This document shows, piece after piece, positions 61,630-64,000 of a DNA stretch of 64,000 nt (positions are counted from its first letter, which is position 1; every line of letters starts with the position of its first letter). The stretch is from Thermogemmata fonticola (GTDB taxonomy: Bacteria; Planctomycetota; Planctomycetia; Gemmatales; Gemmataceae). The notes beneath the pieces were generated by a model, which was not told where the DNA came from, made no database searches, and worked only from the letters and a program-made list of their open reading frames with translations. A program made the position numbers and the translations under genes. The stretch covers positions 1 to 64,000 of the forward strand of contig NZ_JACEFB010000001.1 in assembly GCF_013694095.1 (NCBI RefSeq), read 5' to 3'.

Positions 61630-64000
61630 ATGGCGTCGCTCACGTCCGTCGCCGAACCTCTCCTCCCCGCTGTCCCCGGCTACCAACTCGTTGACGAAAT
61701 CGGCCGCGGCGGCATGGGCGTGGTCTATCGCGCCCGGGATCTGCGGCTCAACCGCGAGGTGGCCATTAAATCACTCAACCCCAAGTATGCCGCCGATTCC
61801 GCCGTCGCCACGCGCTTCCAGGCCGAGGCGCAGTTGACCGGGCAGTTGCAGCATCCCGGGATTCCAGCCGTACACGAACTAGGCACGCTGCCCGACAACC
61901 GGCCGTTCTTGGCGATGAAGTTGGTCAAGGGCCGAACCTTGCAGGAGCTGCTGAAGGAGCGCGACGATCTCCCCTCTCCCTCGGGGAGAGGGGCTGGGGG
62001 TGAGGGTGCGGAGCGCGGCCGCTTTATCGCCATCTTCGAGCAAATCTGTCACGCCGTCGGCTATGTCCATGCCCACCACGTCATCCACCGCGACCTGAAG
62101 CCGTCGAACGTCATGGTCGGGGCCTTTGGCGAGGTGCAGGTGATGGACTGGGGCCTGGCCAAGGTGATTGATCCAAACCGGAAGACTGAGCGGCCGGCGG
62201 AGGAAGAGGACGATCCGGAGGCCACTGCCGCCTTCGTCACGGCGATTGACACGCCGGAGCGTGGCGGTTCGGCGACGCGGACCGGTAGTGTGCTGGGGAC
62301 ACCGGCGTACATGGCACCGGAGCAGGCGGCGGGGCAGATTCGCCGGCTCGACGCCCGCTCGGACGTGTTCGGGCTGGGGGCGATTCTGTGCCAGATTCTC
62401 ACCGGCCATCCCCCTTATGAGGGCACGGACGACAATGAACGGCGCGTCAAGGCGGTGCGTGGCGAGCTGGGGGAGGCGTTCGCGCGGTTGGAGGCCTGTG
62501 GCGCGGAGCCGGAGCTGGTCGCCCTGTGCAAGCGCTGTCTGGCGTTCCGGCAGGAGGACCGGCCGAGGGACGGCAACGCGGTGGCGGCGGAGGTGGCGGC
62601 GATCCGGCAGGCGGCCGAAGAGCGGGCTAGGCGAGCGGAGCTGGAGCGGACCAGGGCCGAGGTGGCGGCGGCGGAGCAGGCGAAGCGTCGGCGGCTGGTG
62701 CAGTGGGCCGGCGGGCTGATTGCCGCGGTGCTGCTCTTGGGCCTGGGCATCAGCCTATGGCAGATGAACCGGGCCATCACCGCGGAAGCGGCCGCTAGGG
62801 AGGAGCGCGACGCCAAAGCGAAGGCGCTCGAGGCAGAGACCATTGCCCGGCAAAGGGCGATGACGGCCCTGCGGACGTTGACCGACGACATCGTCGAGAA
62901 CCAAATGGCCCGAGCGGAAACCCTGACCGAAGAAAACAAGGCGTTCTTGAAGAAGATCATCGAGCACTTCGAGGGTTTCGCGGCGATCACGGCCAATGAC
63001 GCCGAGAGCCGGGCCATCCGCGCCGAGGGTCACGCTCGGGTCGGCTTAATGCGGTATCGGCTGGGCGACTTGAAGGAAGCGGAGGCGGCCTACACCGCCG
63101 CCCTGGACATCCACAAGCAACTGGCGGACGAGTTCCCCACCCGACCCGAATTCCGCCAGGCGCTGGCCCGAAGCCACAACAACCTGGGCGTACTGCTGGC
63201 CGACACGGGCCGGCTGAAGGAGGCGGAGGCGGCCTACACCGCCGCACGGGACATCCAGAAGCAACTGGCGGACGAGTTCCCCACCCGACCCGACTTCCGC
63301 CAGGAGCTGGCCCAAAGCCACAACAACCTGGGCGTGCTGCTGCGTGCCACGGGCCGGCTGAAGGAGGCGGAGGCGGCTTACCGCGACGCCCTTGACCTCC
63401 GCAAGCAACTGGCGGCCGAGTTCCCCACCCGACCCGACTTCCGCCAGGAGCTGGCCCAAAGCCACAACAACCTGGGCGTGCTGCTGGACGCCACGGGCCG
63501 GCTGAAGGAGGCGGAGGCGGCCTACACCGCCGCCTTGGACATCCGCAAGCAACTGGCGGCCGAGTTCCCCACCCGACCCGAATTCCGCCAGGAGCTGGCC
63601 ATAAGCCACAACAACCTGGGCGTGCTGCTGCGCGCCACGGGCCGGCTGAAGGAGGCGGAGGCGGCTTACCGCGACGCCCTTGACCTCCGCAAGCAACTGG
63701 TGGACGAGTTCCCCACCCGACCCGACTTCCGCCAGGAGCTGGCCATAAGCCACAACAACCTGGGCAATCTGCTGCGTGAGACGGGCCGGCTGAAGGAGGC
63801 GGAGGCGGCCTACACCGCCGCACGGGACATCCAGAAGCAACTGGCGGCCGAGTTCCCCACCCGACCCGACTTCCGCCAGGAGCTGGCCCAAAGCCACAAC
63901 AACCTGGGCGTGCTGCTGGACGCCACGGGCCGGCTGAAGGAGGCGGAGGCGGCCTACACCGCCGCCTTGGACATCCGCAAGCAACTGGCGGCCGAGTTCC
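61630..64000 (+). CDS. Ser/Thr protein kinase with TPR tail, partial
   Basis: Starts at ATG 61630 (MASLTSVAEP) and runs off the window. Kinase domain: GRGGMGVVYRARD (Gly loop), REVAIKSL (Lys), HVIHRDLKPSNVM (catalytic loop), MDWGLAKV (DFG position as DWG), GTPAYMAPEQA. A palindromic repeat near residues 114-127 adds LPSPSGRGAGGEG in frame. A coiled-coil/membrane stretch (WAGGLIAAVLLLGLGISLW near 360) is followed by TPRs of 48 residues (RLKEAEAAYTAARDIQKQL...). Planctomycetal PknB-like kinases of this layout are typical membrane receptors or signalling proteins. The gene diverges from the tail module. Confidence 0.9.
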   Translation, partial: MASLTSVAEPLLPAVPGYQLVDEIGRGGMGVVYRARDLRLNREVAIKSLNPKYAADSAVATRFQAEAQLTGQLQHPGIPAVHELGTLPDNRPFLAMKLVKGRTLQELLKERDDLPSPSGRGAGGEGAERGRFIAIFEQICHAVGYVHAHHVIHRDLKPSNVMVGAFGEVQVMDWGLAKVIDPNRKTERPAEEEDDPEATAAFVTAIDTPERGGSATRTGSVLGTPAYMAPEQAAGQIRRLDARSDVFGLGAILCQILTGHPPYEGTDDNERRVKAVRGELGEAFARLEACGAEPELVALCKRCLAFRQEDRPRDGNAVAAEVAAIRQAAEERARRAELERTRAEVAAAEQAKRRRLVQWAGGLIAAVLLLGLGISLWQMNRAITAEAAAREERDAKAKALEAETIARQRAMTALRTLTDDIVENQMARAETLTEENKAFLKKIIEHFEGFAAITANDAESRAIRAEGHARVGLMRYRLGDLKEAEAAYTAALDIHKQLADEFPTRPEFRQALARSHNNLGVLLADTGRLKEAEAAYTAARDIQKQLADEFPTRPDFRQELAQSHNNLGVLLRATGRLKEAEAAYRDALDLRKQLAAEFPTRPDFRQELAQSHNNLGVLLDATGRLKEAEAAYTAALDIRKQLAAEFPTRPEFRQELAISHNNLGVLLRATGRLKEAEAAYRDALDLRKQLVDEFPTRPDFRQELAISHNNLGNLLRETGRLKEAEAAYTAARDIQKQLAAEFPTRPDFRQELAQSHNNLGVLLDATGRLKEAEAAYTAALDIRKQLAAEF
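61969..62007 (+). repeat. Palindromic repeat inserted in the kinase gene
   Basis: CCCCTCTCCC at 61971-61980 pairs with GGGAGAGGGG at 61984-61993 around a 3-base loop, followed by CTGGGGGTGAGGG. This is the widely dispersed REP-like element, here translated in frame as part of the kinase. Confidence 0.75.
63067..64000 (+). repeat. Tandem 144-bp TPR-coding repeats
   Basis: Units of 144 bases begin with CGGCTGAAGG at 63211, 63355, 63499, 63643, 63787 and 63931; an older, more diverged unit precedes them. The unit encodes 48 residues with the TPR pattern. The units are nearly identical at the DNA level, so copy number can change by slippage or recombination. Confidence 0.9.

Noticed and set aside
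63067-64000. Regular 144-bp repeats as CRISPR or satellite
   Set aside because: They are in frame and encode TPR motifs of the kinase.

Overview
The window looks like a chromosomal segment of a planctomycete, probably of the Gemmataceae/Gemmatales type. The signs are GC-rich DNA, a DUF1559-like protein, a giant RHS/FG-GAP surface protein with an N-terminal motif of the LEPLE-x-R-x-x-PA type, and a Ser/Thr kinase with a long TPR tail. The assignment is inferred from gene content; no rRNA or other marker gene is present.

Region 1 (about 0.46-26.6 kb, all minus strand) is a large anti-phage defence island. In transcription order it holds a DUF499 ATPase, a small DUF3780/DUF7680-like protein, a DUF1156 adenine-specific methylase, a frameshifted four-helix-bundle gene, a DUF2281-like/PIN toxin-antitoxin pair, a PLD-SNF2 helicase, a protein with YkvA/DUF1232-like segments in the drmE position, a DrmA-like helicase, a DrmB-like DUF1998 protein, and a 1.6-kaa UvrD/Rep-type helicase. 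It combines the ATPase-methylase-helicase set (known to me as Hma, name from memory) with the DISARM DrmA-DrmB core. A truncated membrane-protein gene (5.7-6.0 kb) sits inside the island between the DrmB and UvrD genes.

Region 2 (26.7-31.2 kb) is degraded accessory DNA. It contains the C-terminal remnant of a TPR kinase, a DUF3592 membrane protein, a small exported membrane protein and a DDE transposase inserted next to RHS debris.

Region 3 (31.2-52.7 kb, minus strand) is a polymorphic-toxin locus. One full-length RHS gene (52.6-45.5 kb) is followed by six 5'-truncated RHS 'orphan tip' cassettes and a scrambled remnant. Each tip has a different toxin-like C-terminus followed at once by a small, often AT-rich, putative immunity gene. 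Tips include a clan-CD peptidase-like domain, a CheD/CNF-like deamidase, HNH-like nucleases, two Hint pretoxin tips and a RelE-like tip. A run of 14 G lies between a perfect TTGACA and a TATTTT box upstream of the full RHS gene, which suggests phase-variable expression.

Region 4 (52.8-61.5 kb, minus strand) is a phage-tail-like module with tightly overlapping genes: truncated tail tube protein, secreted trypsin-like protease, tail assembly chaperone pair in two frames, tape measure, two structural proteins, a Ser/Gly-repeat protein, a GT71-like glycosyltransferase and a frameshifted FkbM methyltransferase. Region 5 (61.6-64.0 kb, plus strand) is a divergent Ser/Thr kinase with near-identical 48-aa TPR repeats that runs off the window; a palindromic repeat is inserted in frame in its kinase domain.
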